Assembly: GCA_945643635.1 (NCBI GenBank)
Contig: CALZFC010000251.1
Coordinates: 3,526,001 to 3,590,000 of the forward strand
Direction: 5' to 3'
DNA: 64,000 bases
DNA from: Allodiplogaster sudhausi
Taxonomy: Eukaryota > Nematoda > Chromadorea > Rhabditida > Diplogasteridae
Made by a program: the position numbers and the translations under genes
Shown: positions 34,927-47,620 of the stretch, in pieces
Layout: the number at the start of each line of letters is the position of its first letter
Numbering within the stretch: position 1 is the first letter of the stretch
Notes under the pieces: generated by a model
What the model saw: the letters and a program-made list of their open reading frames with translations, nothing else
Databases searched by the model: none
What the model was told of the DNA's origin: nothing

Positions 34927-36139
34927 CTGGAAACTTCAAGTCATTGTATTAGGATAGAGAGATAGAGAGAACAGAGAGATATCGAGATATAGACTATGAG
35001 CCTGAGAGAAAGAAATGTATGTAGATATAGGGAGAGAGGGAGAGATTGCGAATGAAATAGGAATCTAGAGGACTGCGGGAGTTGGGCGAATGCTTTTAAA
35101 CAATCAGCTATGTAGAAACACTTAGAGAAGAGAGTGTTGTAACTTTGACAGTTTGTGAATAAGACGTATGCCAAGCATTAAGTATCTCCTCACCTTTAAT
35201 TACTCGCACTTATGGTTAGTTAATTGTTCGAGCACTTCATTGCCTTGCCTGTAGGCCATGCCTCACATATATTTATCACAGTGGAAAGCGCAAAAAAATT
35301 GTCGGTGATGCTTTTCAGACAATTTAGATTTTGGCCACTTTCAGGCATATAACTGTTTCAGAATTTGATATTAATTGGTAGTCACATCAACTATTTTACG
35401 ATCCGGAATAGGAAAAAAATTCGCTAGATGTGTTTTATTCAGGCAATCAAAGCATTGACATTCTATGAAATTGTGAATTGAACCTGGGGACTCGCGTTTT
35501 CGCTGAGAGTGATCTATAAGTATTTGTTTTCTTCTTTTTATTCGGGCAATTTCGATTTCTTCATGCTTCTCTACAACATGGGACTATATATGGCAACTTT
35601 ATAACCGAGTTGCCATATTTTACCCTGGAACTCAGAAAACGCGGTTTTATGTTTTCAAAAAAAAATTTGTTTTATGGGCCATGGAGATGCATCAGAATAA
35701 ATATGTCTCAACAAACTTCCACATTATAAGATAGAACGAAGAATGTTGTATGCAACATATTCGTGAAATTTTCAGGGTAAAACCTCTTATCTTGAACAAC
35801 TTCAAGAACCGTATTTGCATTATTTTATTTTTCTAAATCGTGAAATTGATTATCCAATAGTAAATATATGTACATATAATTCGCTTTCATCACGAAGAAT
35901 CATCGCACATCATAATTAGGTGACAAAAAAGCGACCTTGCACATAAGAAAAATATGCCATTGCGACTAGTAATATTATTAATGGTTATAGCCATTGACGA
36001 ACGTCCGATGTGTGAAAACCCATAAAATGAAGAACTTATAACGAATGAGTCATATCCACAAAGGGTGAGTGAGCACGAGTATTTTTAGAGAGATGTCATA
36101 CAGAGTGGCGCGACTAAAATGGTCGGGAAAATCAAAATA
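34927..36139. other. upstream region of the second Kelch gene
   Basis: Contains a short GA-rich tract (34955-35045) and an exon-like minus-strand stretch (about 35060-35150, NTLFSKCFYIADC) that I could not join to the gene. Otherwise no features seen. Confidence 0.35.
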
Positions 36140-36600
36140 TCTTACGATTGAGTTTCATGGACCTTTGATTAAAAGAAAGATGAAAAAAGGCTTTCACATA
36201 TGAATGTAGTAGGCAGCAAATGGACGAGTATATCGGAGCCAAGAAATATCATCTTTTATCATTTCCATAGAAAGAGGCCAAACTTATCGTTAGACTAGTG
36301 ATTAGGGAATAAGTTCATCTAGATCCGAAAATGCACTTGAATAACCCATACAATTGGCGTGACTTGATTGATGAAGTAAGAGCGCGAAATGTGGAGAGTA
36401 TGAAAAACTGGAGAGATGCAAAAGGAGAAACGGGTGTGGCAACAGAATGGGAACGACTGAAAAAGACTGAAAATTGATTATGTCATTTCTATCGTTTGTT
36501 CCACCATTCCTAGTAGTTGCATGATTTGGCTGTCAACATTTGCTAATTGGTTTCGACAATTAATTGTAAGGGGGGGGGGTGGAGGGGATGATAATGAAAG
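36140..36600. repeat. shared upstream block U3
   Basis: Diverged copy of the blocks at 25290-25760 and 28860-29170 (CATAGAAAGAGGCCAAA, AAATGCACTTGAAT, ATTGGCGTGACTTG, AAAAAGACTGAAA). It ends at a G9-10 run near 36570. Confidence 0.55.
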
Positions 36601-37029
36601 CTACATAATCACTAGGATTGCTTGTTAAGACAGCCTCTCCATAGGACTCGAGCACGGCATTATTGGGTGATGCCCTTGGGAATTTTTTTTCAATTCGTTT
36701 ATGAAAATTGGCTCATTTATACAACTCGACGTCCTCTACAACATACCGTACATTTTAATTTTTTTCAGACAAATTCCGTTCGAGAAACAATACAGTACCT
36801 TTCAAAATATGATGAACCATAACTCATCTAATTTTCCGAATTTGACGAAAACAAAGATACCTTTCGATAGCCCTTTGGACGCACTTCAATTTTGATCGGG
36901 TAAAATTTTCAACAAAAAAAATCGTTTTTCGACCCAAAACACGGCCCTGAACATTTTTATGACCACTTTTTGACAAATTTTTGTTCATTTTTGGAAAGTG
37001 TACGCTGCAGTTTTTTGATATGTTGTAGC

Positions 37030-37375
37030 GCGTGAAATTTGCTTTACATACATACTTTTATTGAAAAGTTTCAATTTATATGGGAAATTTCGTTCTGTAT
37101 AATTAGAAGGCTTAAAAACTTACTTAAAAACATTTTCGCCTGTCGAAACATACATCATAAGAAAGAGGATCAAATTTGCTACAAGATGAACCCCTTTCAA
37201 TGGAATTCCATGCGTACGATCCTTTGTTATAAGCCATAAGAGTAGGATAGGAAGGCGTTATGGAAGAACTGTAGAAAAAAGGATTGGATTATTCTAATTC
37301 GAATTTGGAATATTCTAATTCGAATAACCTAAATTGTGAATTCTTGGACAAAATGACACTACTGGCACTACTTTT
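37030..37375. repeat. solo arm fragment related to IR3
   Basis: Matches the inner part of the IR3 left arm (30063-30310) in the same orientation, including GAAAAGTTTCAATTTATATG and a GAATATTCTAATTCGAATAA-like core, but lacks a mirror partner. Confidence 0.75.
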
Positions 37376-37839
37376 AGAATTTCTCTTATCTATAGTAAGC
37401 ATGATTGCTAAACGAGATAGAGAGTGCGAGAGAGAGAGATAGAAAGAGAACGAGGGAGAATGAGCGTGAATGAGTGAAAGAGGAGAAATGGAAAGTTCTG
37501 AAAAGGAGAAGCATAGAGTTCGCTTATCTTCTTGCAAAGCTATAAAAAAACATCTCGCTTTCTGCTTTCATACTTGAAACGCAAGGCTGTAAAGAAAACA
37601 TGAAATTCAGGATACTATTTCAAGATGTTACCCGCCGTGTGCTGGAGATAATTTGCTACTATCCACGTAGATGCAAATCTTCGTAGACTTCAAAGTCAGC
37701 CAGCAATTTTTCGTCTTATTTATATTATCACAATATATTTGTTTCGCTCACTTTCTCTTTCTCTCTCACCCACTCTCTCGCTCTATTTATGCCCTCTCAT
37801 TCTTCCAAAATACGTAGCAGTCGTTCCTCCTTCCAATTA

Positions 37840-38035
37840 CTACTTCAACTGGCCCATTTGTAAAGATCTCCTTCTGGATTGCTTCGACTCCGTCTGCTGA
37901 ATTTCGTGCGTGTTAAAAATTGATTGGTCAATTCAGTTTTATCGGAAGTCGGGAAGCCTTTCAGTGTTCGCGAGAATTCAAAATTCTTGCTCACTGATCG
38001 CCAGGTGGTTTTATGAAGGAAGAGGCCTATTTTAG
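37840..38035 (-). pseudogene. cathepsin B-like fragment A
   Basis: The minus strand reads GVEAIQKEIFTNGPVEV, the cathepsin B segment before the conserved active-site His region, with a deletion after the SAYG-type start. The adjoining upstream intron sequence (AAAACCACCTGGCGATC) is shared with fragments at 40470, 42705, 48490 and 50985. Confidence 0.65.
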
Positions 38036-38094
38036 TTCAATTCATTTTCGATTGTCGTTTACTTCTTCTTTGGTCTCGCGATTCAATTACCGTA

Positions 38095-38225
38095 TTTTCT
38101 CTATTAGGACCCCTCCCCCCCTCTAATAGTGCCCCCCTCTCGAGAGGGTATTGAAAAATAGCACCCCTCCCTCTAATAGAACCCCCCCCCTCCAATAGTG
38201 CCCCCTCCCTATTAGTCTAATACCT
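38095..38225. repeat. dispersed CTCTAATAGTGCC repeat
   Basis: Runs of CTCTAATAGTGCC and ATTGAAAAATAG with C homopolymers; relative of 8817-8960. Confidence 0.55.
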
Positions 38226-38419
38226 CGGCTCGATATGACGCGATTTGCGAGAGAATCAAAATGCTCGGGGCCCTAGAAAAAGCATCATCTCCGATTTTGC
38301 TTAAAAGTTGTTTCTAGGTAAAGTTAGACCCGAAAAAGCGAATGGGATTGGTCTTGGAGCCCAAAAAATTCATTTTAAAAAGTTATGAAGAATTGAAAAA
38401 CTGCGCATCTTTTTGAGCT

Positions 38420-39739
38420 GGCGCATGTTTATGAACATCTCTCCGCGCCCAGTAAAGCAATATATGTGAAAATTTCAATCTAGATAGAAAAGATATTGCT
38501 TATGTAAATTGTAAAAACAGAATTTGAAAATTTTCAAATGTCGATTTTTTACGTGCTCTCAAACTCAATGAGGAATGTACATGTTATTTTTCAATTTACG
38601 CAGACAGTTTTGTATGTATCGTATAGAGCATAAAATTGGCTTTCAAATGATATATAAGATGTTTCATTTCGACGAACTATGCGGCTTGTGTATGCGTTTA
38701 GGTCATGCGCAACAGTGAAAACTGGCACAGAATCGCGGCGCGACGCGATATTGATCTCATTCAAATATCGATTTTCTATGTATCTAGTGGTACTTTGTTT
38801 TTGATCTTTCTTTTTACTTTTATTAAACGATTAAGCTCATTTTTGAGCAAAAAATGCACTTTTCGACGAAATATTAACGAATTCACTCTTCTCCAAAAAA
38901 GGAGACCGAATTGCAGTGAAAGTGCGTTAAATTTGCTACAAAGTAACAGTCTTGAAACGGAAATTCAAGGAAGGTTTTCTTGCAGCAAATAGAAAAGCGA
39001 CTTAAACCAGCTATAACACTATGTAAATACAACAATTCACCAGATTTCACCGCGTGAATTGGAATATTCGAATGTGTAAATTGGAATATTCGAATTCGAC
39101 ATCCGTGGTGAATCTTGCGAATTGGTGTTTTTACATAGTTTTTAGCTGGTTTGAGTCGCTTTTCGATTTGTTGCGAGAAATAGCTACATTTATTTTCAGT
39201 TTCAAGAATGTTATTTTGTAGCTAATTTAACGGACTTTCATGTCAACTAGGTCTCATTTTGTGGAGATGAGTGAATTGGTTAATATTTGGTCGAAAAGTG
39301 CATTTTTTTGCTCAAAAATGAGTTCAATCGTTTCATAAATGTAAAAAGAAAGATCAAAAACAAAATATCACTAGATATACAGAAAATCGATATCTGAATG
39401 CGACAAATATCGCGTTGCGCAGCGATTCTGCACCAGTTTTCACGGTTGCGAAAGACATAAACGCATAGAAAAGCCGCCTAGTTCGTCGAAATGAAACTGC
39501 CTATATATCATTCGAAAGCCAAATTTATGCTCTATACGATACACGCAAAACTGTCTGCGTATATTTTAATATAACATGTACATTCCTCATTGAGTTTAGG
39601 AGCACGTAAAAAATCGACTTTTGAAAATTTTCAAATTCTGTTTTTACAATTTACATAAGCACTATCTTTTCTATCTACATTAAAAAGTTCACTTATGTTG
39701 CTTTACTGGGCACGGAGAGATGTTCATAAACATGCGCCC
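38420..39739. mobile_element. 1.32 kb palindrome IR4
   Basis: GGCGCATGTTTATGAACATC at the left end is mirrored at the right end; arms of about 0.63 kb meet near 39080 at paired TTGGAATATTCGAAT units. The arms have diverged by scattered substitutions. No recognised coding capacity and no clear target duplication. The GAATATTC centre resembles that of IR3. Confidence 0.8.
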
Positions 39740-40046
39740 TACTTTGAAGATTAGATAGCGCGCGAGAGAGAGAGAGAAACGAAAGGTATAGGAGGGAGAC
39801 AGAGAGGGAGACTTTAGAGGATGCCTATGAAATCTATGCAATTTAAGATACTAAATTTTCCGAAATTTGTTTTGGGCTGGCGAATGGCGGAAAGCTAACT
39901 TTCAGGCTGGAACTTAGATTCCGCTTGTTTGCAACTCAGCCCCGCCCACCCGTCCATCTTACGCTTCGCTTCCTCACCGCCCTTATCATTCCCTGTTTCC
40001 ATATCAGATTATTTGAATTAAAAATGAATTTCGAATAAATTTCTTT

Positions 40047-40914
40047 TGGGCATTCGGCGCCATCGATACCATGTCTAATTGGATCTGCAGTACGTCCAAG
40101 GGAAATATTAGGTTGGAGAGCGAGAGAATAAGAGATATTATAAGAGACACAGAGTGCGAGAGAGAGAGAGAGCAGGAGAGAAAGAAAGAGAGGGGAGGGA
40201 ATGGAAAGACACTAGTTTGCTTCTCATGTCAGACCCACTTTGACCCCTGCAAGTACGACCTCCATCCTATGAAAAGGGCATCTCCGGCAACGCGCTGACG
40301 ATATCCACTTACAATTAGGACAACTTCTATGGCAAGCGACCGAACACAACTCTGGTAGGCTGAAGTAATGTACATTTCTCCTGAAATCGATCGCGATACG
40401 AGAATAAGTGGGTACCAACCTGTCGGACAAATAATCAAGGATGGATTTGCAGCAGTTCCTTTATAAAACCACCTGACGATCAGAAAGTTAGAATTGTGAA
40501 GAAAAAAAATGCTCATAGGCTTATTTTCCACCGACAAAACATAATCAAATCGTGTGAAATTTTTATTCTATATTTAATTTTTAAAAAAAATTACAAGTCT
40601 TTTTGTTTATCTCTTCAAAAGAGAGAGAAAACTTCTAAAAACATAATTATATTGAATAATTTGTAATTAATTATTATTTCTATCAAACAACATTCGTTAG
40701 CTAGAAGAACTAGAAGGTGGAATCGACTTGGTTTGGGTGATGATAGGATACTAAATGAGTGCTTCAACAGAAAACCACCTGTTGAAAACCTTCGTTTCTT
40801 CCTATAAAACCGACATAGTCATTCAATGTTCAACATCGCATGATAGTGAGCGTACGGAGTTAAGGATGACGTCGAATAAATCCAGAAGGAAATCCTTACA
40901 AATGATCCAGTTAA
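40047..40914 (+). pseudogene. cathepsin B-like pseudogene B
   Basis: Three exon-like pieces in order: WAFGAIDTMSNWICSTSKG (40047-40103, the catalytic-Cys exon, with Phe in place of Cys), THFDPCKYDLHP (40229-40275, then a stop), and AYGVKDDVE with TAA interrupting before IQKEILTNDPVK (40848-40914, donor GTAATT). Two stops and the missing Cys show it is dead. Confidence 0.7.
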
Positions 40915-42125
40915 GGTAATTGGAAGAAGAAAAGAGTGAACATAAATTGAGAGCGGCACGCCCGGTTTTATGCAGGCCATTTGTAGTTTGACGATGATCA
41001 GACGAGATATTCTGAAAATCGGACGAAATCTTCTTTATGATGGAGGATAACTAGGAGCCGACGCAGATTGAGAACGATGAATAGCAGCGAGATTTTCCGT
41101 TTTTACGCTGCAATCATTCTCTTTCTTCCGATCTCTCTCTCCGTCTCTCTCTCTCTCATGTCTCGCTCTCTTTTCCTCTCCGCCTCACCCTCTCAATCAC
41201 AATATTAGAATATATATACTTTTTGATCTTTTGTTTTAATATGTTTGCTGAAATATTGCAGAATTAATCGGTTAATATGTTTTGAAGAAGGTATCCAAAA
41301 GAGAAGAAATTTCAGTTTGGAAACTTTTGGTGCTTTCCCGTACTTTGGGAGAAAATCAATCAGTGATCATTATTTATGTATTCGTATTTATTGATTTAAT
41401 GGGTTGAAAATAAATATCCTTTTAACGTCAAAGGACAAGGCATTTCGTACATACATTCATATGTGTATTCATCGCAGAAGTTCACGACGTTAAGGTGACG
41501 TGGTATACCATACAGATTCATAAAAAAATAATTATAGAGGTTTAGACAAGCTTTATAACTGATGTATTAAATTAAAGAAGTAAAATGATTTATTAGTAAA
41601 AGAAGTGAAGCTTTCTGAAGATTGTTCTAAATGAAGCTGAAATTCAGAAGAAGATTGTAGAGTACTGTTAAAACTTTCGCTCTCTCATTTCGCTCTCCCT
41701 CTTTCTCTCGCTCTCTCTCCATACTCTCTCTCCAATCTGTCTCTCTTGATCACTCCTCCTTCAATCTCTAACAACGTAAGTCATGCCGTTGGTTTTCGTT
41801 TTAGCTCTTATCATGAAATGAATTTTTTGGTTATTAGCCGGCAATGAAATCTCCACCGCTACGGTATTGCTTTATGAAATAAACCGTTGGCATGTTTCCT
41901 TCACTGCTAATAATTAAAATTTATTAGAATTGAGGCGGTTACTTAGTTCTCTCTGGCCCATCGCGAGAAAGAAATTATAAATAAATAAATAAAAATAAGG
42001 GCTTGAGTTTGAAAATTTCTCGTGAAACCATGAGTACCAACTGTGGTCTGCTCACAATTGGTGTGCTCGCGTTGTGATGTCAACCCCAGGGGGCCGGACA
42101 TTTCCGGCTACCGGCCACCACTGCT
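40915..42125. other. spacer within the cathepsin B-like field
   Basis: CT tracts at 41130-41175 and 41690-41750. A block at 41380-41430 is an inverted copy of 52985-53020 (ATTGATTTAATGGG core). No gene seen. Confidence 0.45.
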
Positions 42126-42206
42126 AATCACCTCTATTGGTCCATTTGTAAGGACCTCCTTAAGGATGGCTTCGATGTTGTCCTTCCATATGCTGACTTA
42201 TGTACC
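42126..42206 (-). pseudogene. cathepsin B-like fragment C
   Basis: The minus strand reads KDNIEAILKEVLTNGPIE before a GTGATT donor; one base is missing after SAYG. Opposite orientation to its neighbours. Confidence 0.65.
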
Positions 42207-42375
42207 TGCCATGTTAAAATTGATTGAATAATTCTGTTTCATTGGATGCAAAAAAAGCCTTTCAGAATTCTTAAGACGAAATTCCTATTCGTCAGGTGGT
42301 TTTATTCAATTACGCGAGGACAGAAAGAAATAGTGAGAGAGAGAAAGAGAAAGAGAGAAAGAGCGATAACAATTT

Positions 42376-42885
42376 GTCCTTTCTTGTCAAGGTTTCGCCC
42401 TCTGTTGATAACCTGCTCTTGTGCTGCAAAAGCTGCGGATATTCGCACTGCTCATTCCCAGACACACATCGAACCCTGCAAGGACTACCCGACGCCAAAA
42501 TACGAGAAAAGGAGCATCTCCTGCTACACGGAGAAGACGTACGCTCAGGACAAGTTCTACGATAAGCGACGGAGGAGGACGAACTAGATAAGAGGTTCTG
42601 CACCAAATAGACAATGCAATTGTAATTTGAATCGGGACACAAAGAACATCTAAACGTCAATCGAAGGTAAATTGAGCTACATACAATAGGCCCATTCATT
42701 CTTAAAACCACCTGGCGATCTGTGAGGAACAATTTTGAATTTTCGCGAACACTGGAAGGCTTCCTGTCTTCCGATAAAACAGAATTAAACAATCAATTTT
42801 TATCATCGCAGGAAAATCAGCTGACGGAGTCGAAGCAATCCAGAAGGAGATCTTTACAAAAGGGCCAGTTGATACAATTAGAAGA
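42376..42885 (+). pseudogene. cathepsin B-like pseudogene D
   Basis: Starts with VSPSVDNLLLCCKSCG (the DLLTCC-type segment that follows the active-site helix), then shifts frame to HIEPCKDYPTPKYEKR and CYTEKTYAQDKFYDKR (42450-42570), ending in a stop. After an intron-like stretch comes DGVEAIQKEIFTKGPVD (42815-42875). The glycine-rich occluding-loop part is deleted. This is the most complete copy, but it cannot encode a protease. Confidence 0.75.
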
Positions 42886-43284
42886 AGACACGATTGATAT
42901 TTATTTTGGAATCACGAGAGGGCTAAAAGTGAGAGGGTGAGAGAGAGAGAGCGAGCGAGAGAGACAGGAAGAGAGAGTGAGAGAGAGAGCGAGAGAGGGA
43001 GATAGAGAAAAAGAGAAGTTGACGAAACAAAGAGAGAAAAAGACAAGTTGCCCTTGAAGCCTACGAAGGTTTCCTGAACTTTGCCAGATATTCTCAAAAA
43101 GTGGCAACTTTTTAATTCTACACATAATGCAAACAAAAATCCTCTTCATCTCTTATGAGTAAAAATTTTTTTTTAATATCATTGTATTAAATAAATTTTA
43201 ATTATTATTCATTTGAGAGAAATTGAAGAAAGGGAATGGACTTGGTTGCGATTGAGAATATCATTCAACTATGCACGGCTTCGT

Positions 43285-43515
43285 GGTTGGGCATTCGGCG
43301 TAGTTTAAGCCACGCCTGATCGGATCTGCATCGCATCCATGGGAATTTATCGCCTTTCCCAAATAGCCCAATTCCTAAATAAAATCACCGGACGATAAAT
43401 GAGTACGAGGTTTGAATTCGAGAGAAGCTGAAAGGTTTCTCTGCTCTGAAAAGGGAATTCGTAAATAAATTTGTAACATCGTTGGAAAGTCAGCATACGG
43501 TGTTAAGGATATAGG
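43285..43515 (+). pseudogene. cathepsin B-like pseudogene E
   Basis: WAFGVV, a TAA, then ATPDRICIASM (43288-43345); after the shared intron motif a truncated SAYGVKD (43486-43506) runs into a GA tract. Confidence 0.65.
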
Positions 43516-43577
43516 GAGGGAGAAGGAAGAGAAAGAGAGATAAAGAGAGAGACAGAGAGAGAGAGAGGAGAGCGAGA

Positions 43578-43618
<41 letters not shown>

Positions 43619-45222
43619 AGTGCGGGAGAGAGCGATGACAAAACAAATTAATTATGATAATATAAAATTTAAGCGTAAATTTGCAACTTGCCTTTGAAGT
43701 TGACAAATACTTTCTGAACTATGCCGGAGTCATCAACGTGGTTAGTAGAACATTACAGGCAGTAGTATTTTTCTTTTAACGGAAGTTTATTTTAAATATT
43801 GATTTAGCGGGAAATTTAATTTACTTGTGTTATCTCCTTAATGTGGTAATTTAAACAGTCCAAGAACACGTTACTCTCGCTTTGTGCTCATTTCCCAGCA
43901 GTTCTCTCATCGTGTTCAGCTCGCTCTTCGCTGTCAGCTGCCTATTTTGTCCATTTAATTTTCAAATGATAATAAGATAAAAAAAATAAAAGAGTGCGAA
44001 AATATCCTAATACATTTGAAATTTATACCTTTATTTGTCAGCATTCCCTAATGATTCTAAAAAAAATTATAATAATTAATTTCTTGAGGACAGCTAAATT
44101 TCTGATGGAGGCAGTCTTGATCTGCCGCGCGATTAATCTTACGTTCTGTCAATGACATGTCGTCGACAGACAATCACAACCGTTTTTGGTCATGACCACG
44201 TCGAGGACAGGTCGTGACCAGGTCATGACCATGGTCATGAACACGGTCATGACCATTCTTTGCATTTCCCAATGTTAGAATGGCGCGAATGCCATCTGGA
44301 TTAATGCCTAATGGATCAATTTTTCTTTCTTGCACGCACATTCCCATTAAGGATTCAGCCGTGATTTTAATCTTGATTAAAGTGGTGCCAGTTTCATAAA
44401 AATATTGATGAACGTTTCAGCAAAAGTTGCTTTAGGTTTTGAAGTGAAAGATGATACAACTTTTCATTCTTTTTCTTTTAACAAGGGAGTCTTCGGAGCA
44501 GCTTTTTTTCCATGAACAACAACTTATTGATAGGAGAGGCAAAGAGAGAGAGAGAGAGACAGATAGAGAGGGCGAGAGAGAAAGAGAGAGAATGATTAAG
44601 ACTTAACACCCTGCACGTTTCTAATCATGCTCCATCCAAACAGTCTTCACGAATGCACCGCAGTCTTAATAGCTGGCTTGCTTGGCTGCTGCCAATCTAC
44701 TGTATTGCAAACATTCCGGACACCTAGAAGGAATGCAGTCTCTCCGGGATGATCACGTCTGCTTCCCACTTTCTAGTCACCGGAATTACGTCGTTGCTGC
44801 ATCGGCTTTGGTCAAGCGTTCTCGTTTTGGAAGCAAGTCATTATGGAACAAGGAATTTATTCAATTAACAAACATGAGATTAACCAACTAGTAATAACAA
44901 CCATTAGGTAACAAGAGAAACTTTACGATCAAAACTACAGTACCCATCTCTAGTCAGTTAACACAAACATTATCGATGTGATCGGTTCGTCATCTTCTTC
45001 CGCCTTTCCAGCAACACCTCATGCAGATAGCCCTGTTCTTGAGCACGCTTCACAGTCGAACAGTCCTGAGCAGAGAATCTCGGTTACTGTATCGAATGGG
45101 AGAGGACACTGTGCACCGTAACGTTGATGGATGTCGAAGCATTACTAAGGTAATGAGGAAACTAATTTTTAAATCATATCTAGAGCACAAATTGATAATA
45201 AAGAAGTGTAATTAAATATAAC

Positions 45223-45544
45223 CGTATTCGTAGAGGAGCTGGCGGACGATCTGCGTCGAGCGGTACACGGACAGCGAGCGGCTTGCCCTGCTTAAGACGA
45301 AAGCTAATTTCATCATGCATTGGAAATCATGCAGTAGGAATAAAAAAAAGTATGCTTATGCCGTGGATCAGAAATGAATCGAGTAGAATACGAACAAGTC
45401 AAGCTTTACATTTGAGAAAATCATGGTGCCACAACAACCTATAAGCGTAAGCACAGATAACTTGAATTTTTTGGAGGCGGCAGCGGGCGCCATTCAGACT
45501 TTCGCGGAGCAATGGTTATTGTTGAGAGTGCGGGCGACGACATC
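45223..45544 (-). CDS. two exon-like segments of an unidentified gene inside IR5
   Basis: Exons 45544-45500 and 45287-45223 have CAG acceptors, GTCTGA and GTTATA donors and compatible phases, joining MSSPALSTITIAPRK to ASRSLSVYRSTQIVRQLLYE. They are GC-rich against an AT-rich background. I do not recognise the family. They could be a captured host fragment or part of the element's own gene; no continuation was found in either direction. Confidence 0.35.
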
Positions 45545-45569
45545 CTGTTAAAATGAAGGAAAATATATA

Positions 45570-45790
45570 ATAAGATAAAAAGAGAGAGACAGAGAGAATC
45601 AAAGAGAGATAGAGAAAGCGTTAATAATTTGGTCATTTTCTCTTAAGGTTTTGCTCTTGCCGATGACTTGCTCTCGTGCTGCGAATTTGGATGAAATGAT
45701 GTTTTATCTTTCTGCTTTCTTCAATTAATATATTTTAAGAAAGCTTAAAAATGCAATTTTTTCATTTTATATAACAAATATAATATAATG
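45570..45790 (+). pseudogene. cathepsin B-like fragment F1, direct repeat copy 1
   Basis: DDLLSCC-type codons near 45655-45680 followed by an AT-rich intron. Nearly identical to 47585-47805, except for a 9 bp gap after CTGCGA. Lies within IR5. Confidence 0.6.
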
Positions 45791-46209
45791 TGAACATTGG
45801 GTCACACATTCAGTTGAAATGATGATTAGGGTCATGACCCACGGTCATATCCATGAGTGTGTCGCTCTGCATCTCTCACAAATCTGTACTATCTCGCTTT
45901 GGTCATGACCATGGGTGGCGGCCGAGTGGACATGACCACCAAATTATTACTCTGCGGTCTTGACCGTGTCAATGACACATGCTGGACAGGTCGTGACCCA
46001 TGTGTATTAAGATAGGCGGATTTGTTTTCTGTCATTGACCGGTGTCAATGACATACAAATTGGTCATGACTGTGTGTCGACGACATGTCATTGACACAAA
46101 GTAAGATTAATCGCGCGGCTGGTCAAGTTGGCCTTTGCAATCCGCGCTATTCTCTCATTCCTTGTTTGAAGAAGGAAATAAGTTAACCAATTTTTAACAT
46201 CTCATAAAA

Positions 46210-46278
46210 TCAGCATACGGAGTTAAGGATGACGTCGAAGCAATTCAGAAGGAGATCTTTTCTAATTTGCCGGTAGAG
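46210..46278 (+). pseudogene. cathepsin B-like fragment F2
   Basis: SAYGVKDDVEAIQKEIFSN, then LPVE at a GTAATT donor: one intact exon just outside IR5 with no intact partners. Confidence 0.65.
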
Positions 46279-47339
46279 GTAATTAGAGGAGGAACAATTG
46301 ATATTGCATTTTTTAAATCACGAAATAGAGAGAGAGTCGAGATAAGACAGTTGATTATGAAAGAAAAACGCAATAAAAAGAATGATGGGAGGGTAGAATG
46401 AGATTGAGCTCTCTCTCTCTTTTCATATGAAAGAGCATTCAATTTTACCTAGTTGAAGTTGGTCTTAAACTGAAATGACAGAACTTACAAATCGAAGCTA
46501 AATGTTTAAGGAACACATGAAAGTGAGCATTAGAGAAATTTAATTACGCAATAAGCCAATGAAGAGAACACTTCAGCAATCTTTTCTACTATGCGCTCCA
46601 ACGAAAACCACCGGCATGACTTACCTGCAACTTTCAAGAGATAGGAAAGAGAGACTGACAATGAGAGAGAGAGAGCGAGAGATAGAGAGAGTCTGAGAGA
46701 GAGAGCCAGAGAGAGAGAGGGGGGGGGGAGACATTTTTTTCCTTTGGAGTCTACGGCTAGTAGCAAATTACAGACGAGTTCGAATGCAATTTGAATTACT
46801 TAATTTTTAGGAATTTGTTTTGGGGCTGGCGGATGGCGGAAAGCTAATTTTCAATATTAATTTGGCGGTAAATTAGATTTGATCGCAAGGTCTCCGCTTG
46901 TTTGCAACTCAACCCCGCCCACCCGTCCGCCTTACGCTTCGCTTCCTCACTGTCTTTTTCATTCCCGGTTTACATATCATATTATTTTAATTTAAAAAAA
47001 AGAATTTCGAATAAAATTCTTTTGGGCATACGGCACCGTCGAAACCATTCCTAATCGGATCTGCAGTGCGTCCAAGGGGCACTCTATTATTTATGTCTTT
47101 ATGTAAACAACAATAAAGTAAATGGGCCAACTCACTTTACAGCACGCTAGTATTTGGGCAGACCAAATTTAGGACAGACTTCACCTACCGCCTCAATGCT
47201 GATCAATTTGAAACAGCAGGGCAACATATTTCATACTAAGAGCTCAAACGAAAACCACCGGAATGACTTACATACCGGTGGTTTTCATATATTCATGTAT
47301 AAGTTGAGATTATAGAAAGAGCGGGAAAAAAAAGTAAAG

Positions 47340-47348
47340 AGAGGGCGC

Positions 47349-47386
<38 letters not shown>

Positions 47387-47511
47387 AAGGAGCAAGAGGG
47401 AAAGAGAGAGAAGGGAGAGAGAGTAAGAGAGAGGGGGAGAGAGTGGAAGATAAGACTGAGAGAGAGGGAGAGAGAGTAAGAGAGAGGGGAGAGAGAGTGG
47501 AAGATAAGACT

Positions 47512-47543
<32 letters not shown>

Positions 47544-47620
47544 ACGTGGAGGAGAGTGATAGACAATGATAGAGGGAGAGAGAGAGATAAAAAGAGAGAG
47601 ACAGAGAGAATCAAAGAGAG
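47340..47620. repeat. (GA)n-rich tract
   Basis: Purine tract with internal 50-60 bp repeats around GAGTAAGAGAGAGGG. A second tract is at 48000-48240. Confidence 0.85.

Larger units (their letters stand above)
44125..46121. mobile_element. 2.0 kb inverted-repeat element IR5 with GGTCATGACC subterminal motifs
   Basis: Left end GCCGCGCGATTAATCTTAC followed by GTCAATGACATGTCGTCGAC is mirrored at 46076-46120; terminal similarity extends about 45 bp. Inside each end are clusters of GGTCATGACC and related GTCRTGAC words (44190-44275 and 45825-46065), as in transposons whose transposase binds repeated subterminal sites. Target duplication not resolved. The interior holds exon-like sequence and a cathepsin B fragment. 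Confidence 0.7.

Noticed and set aside
44682..45215. Plus-strand open frames inside IR5 as genes
   Set aside because: Two overlapping frames look equally plausible and neither has recognisable motifs or clear splice partners.
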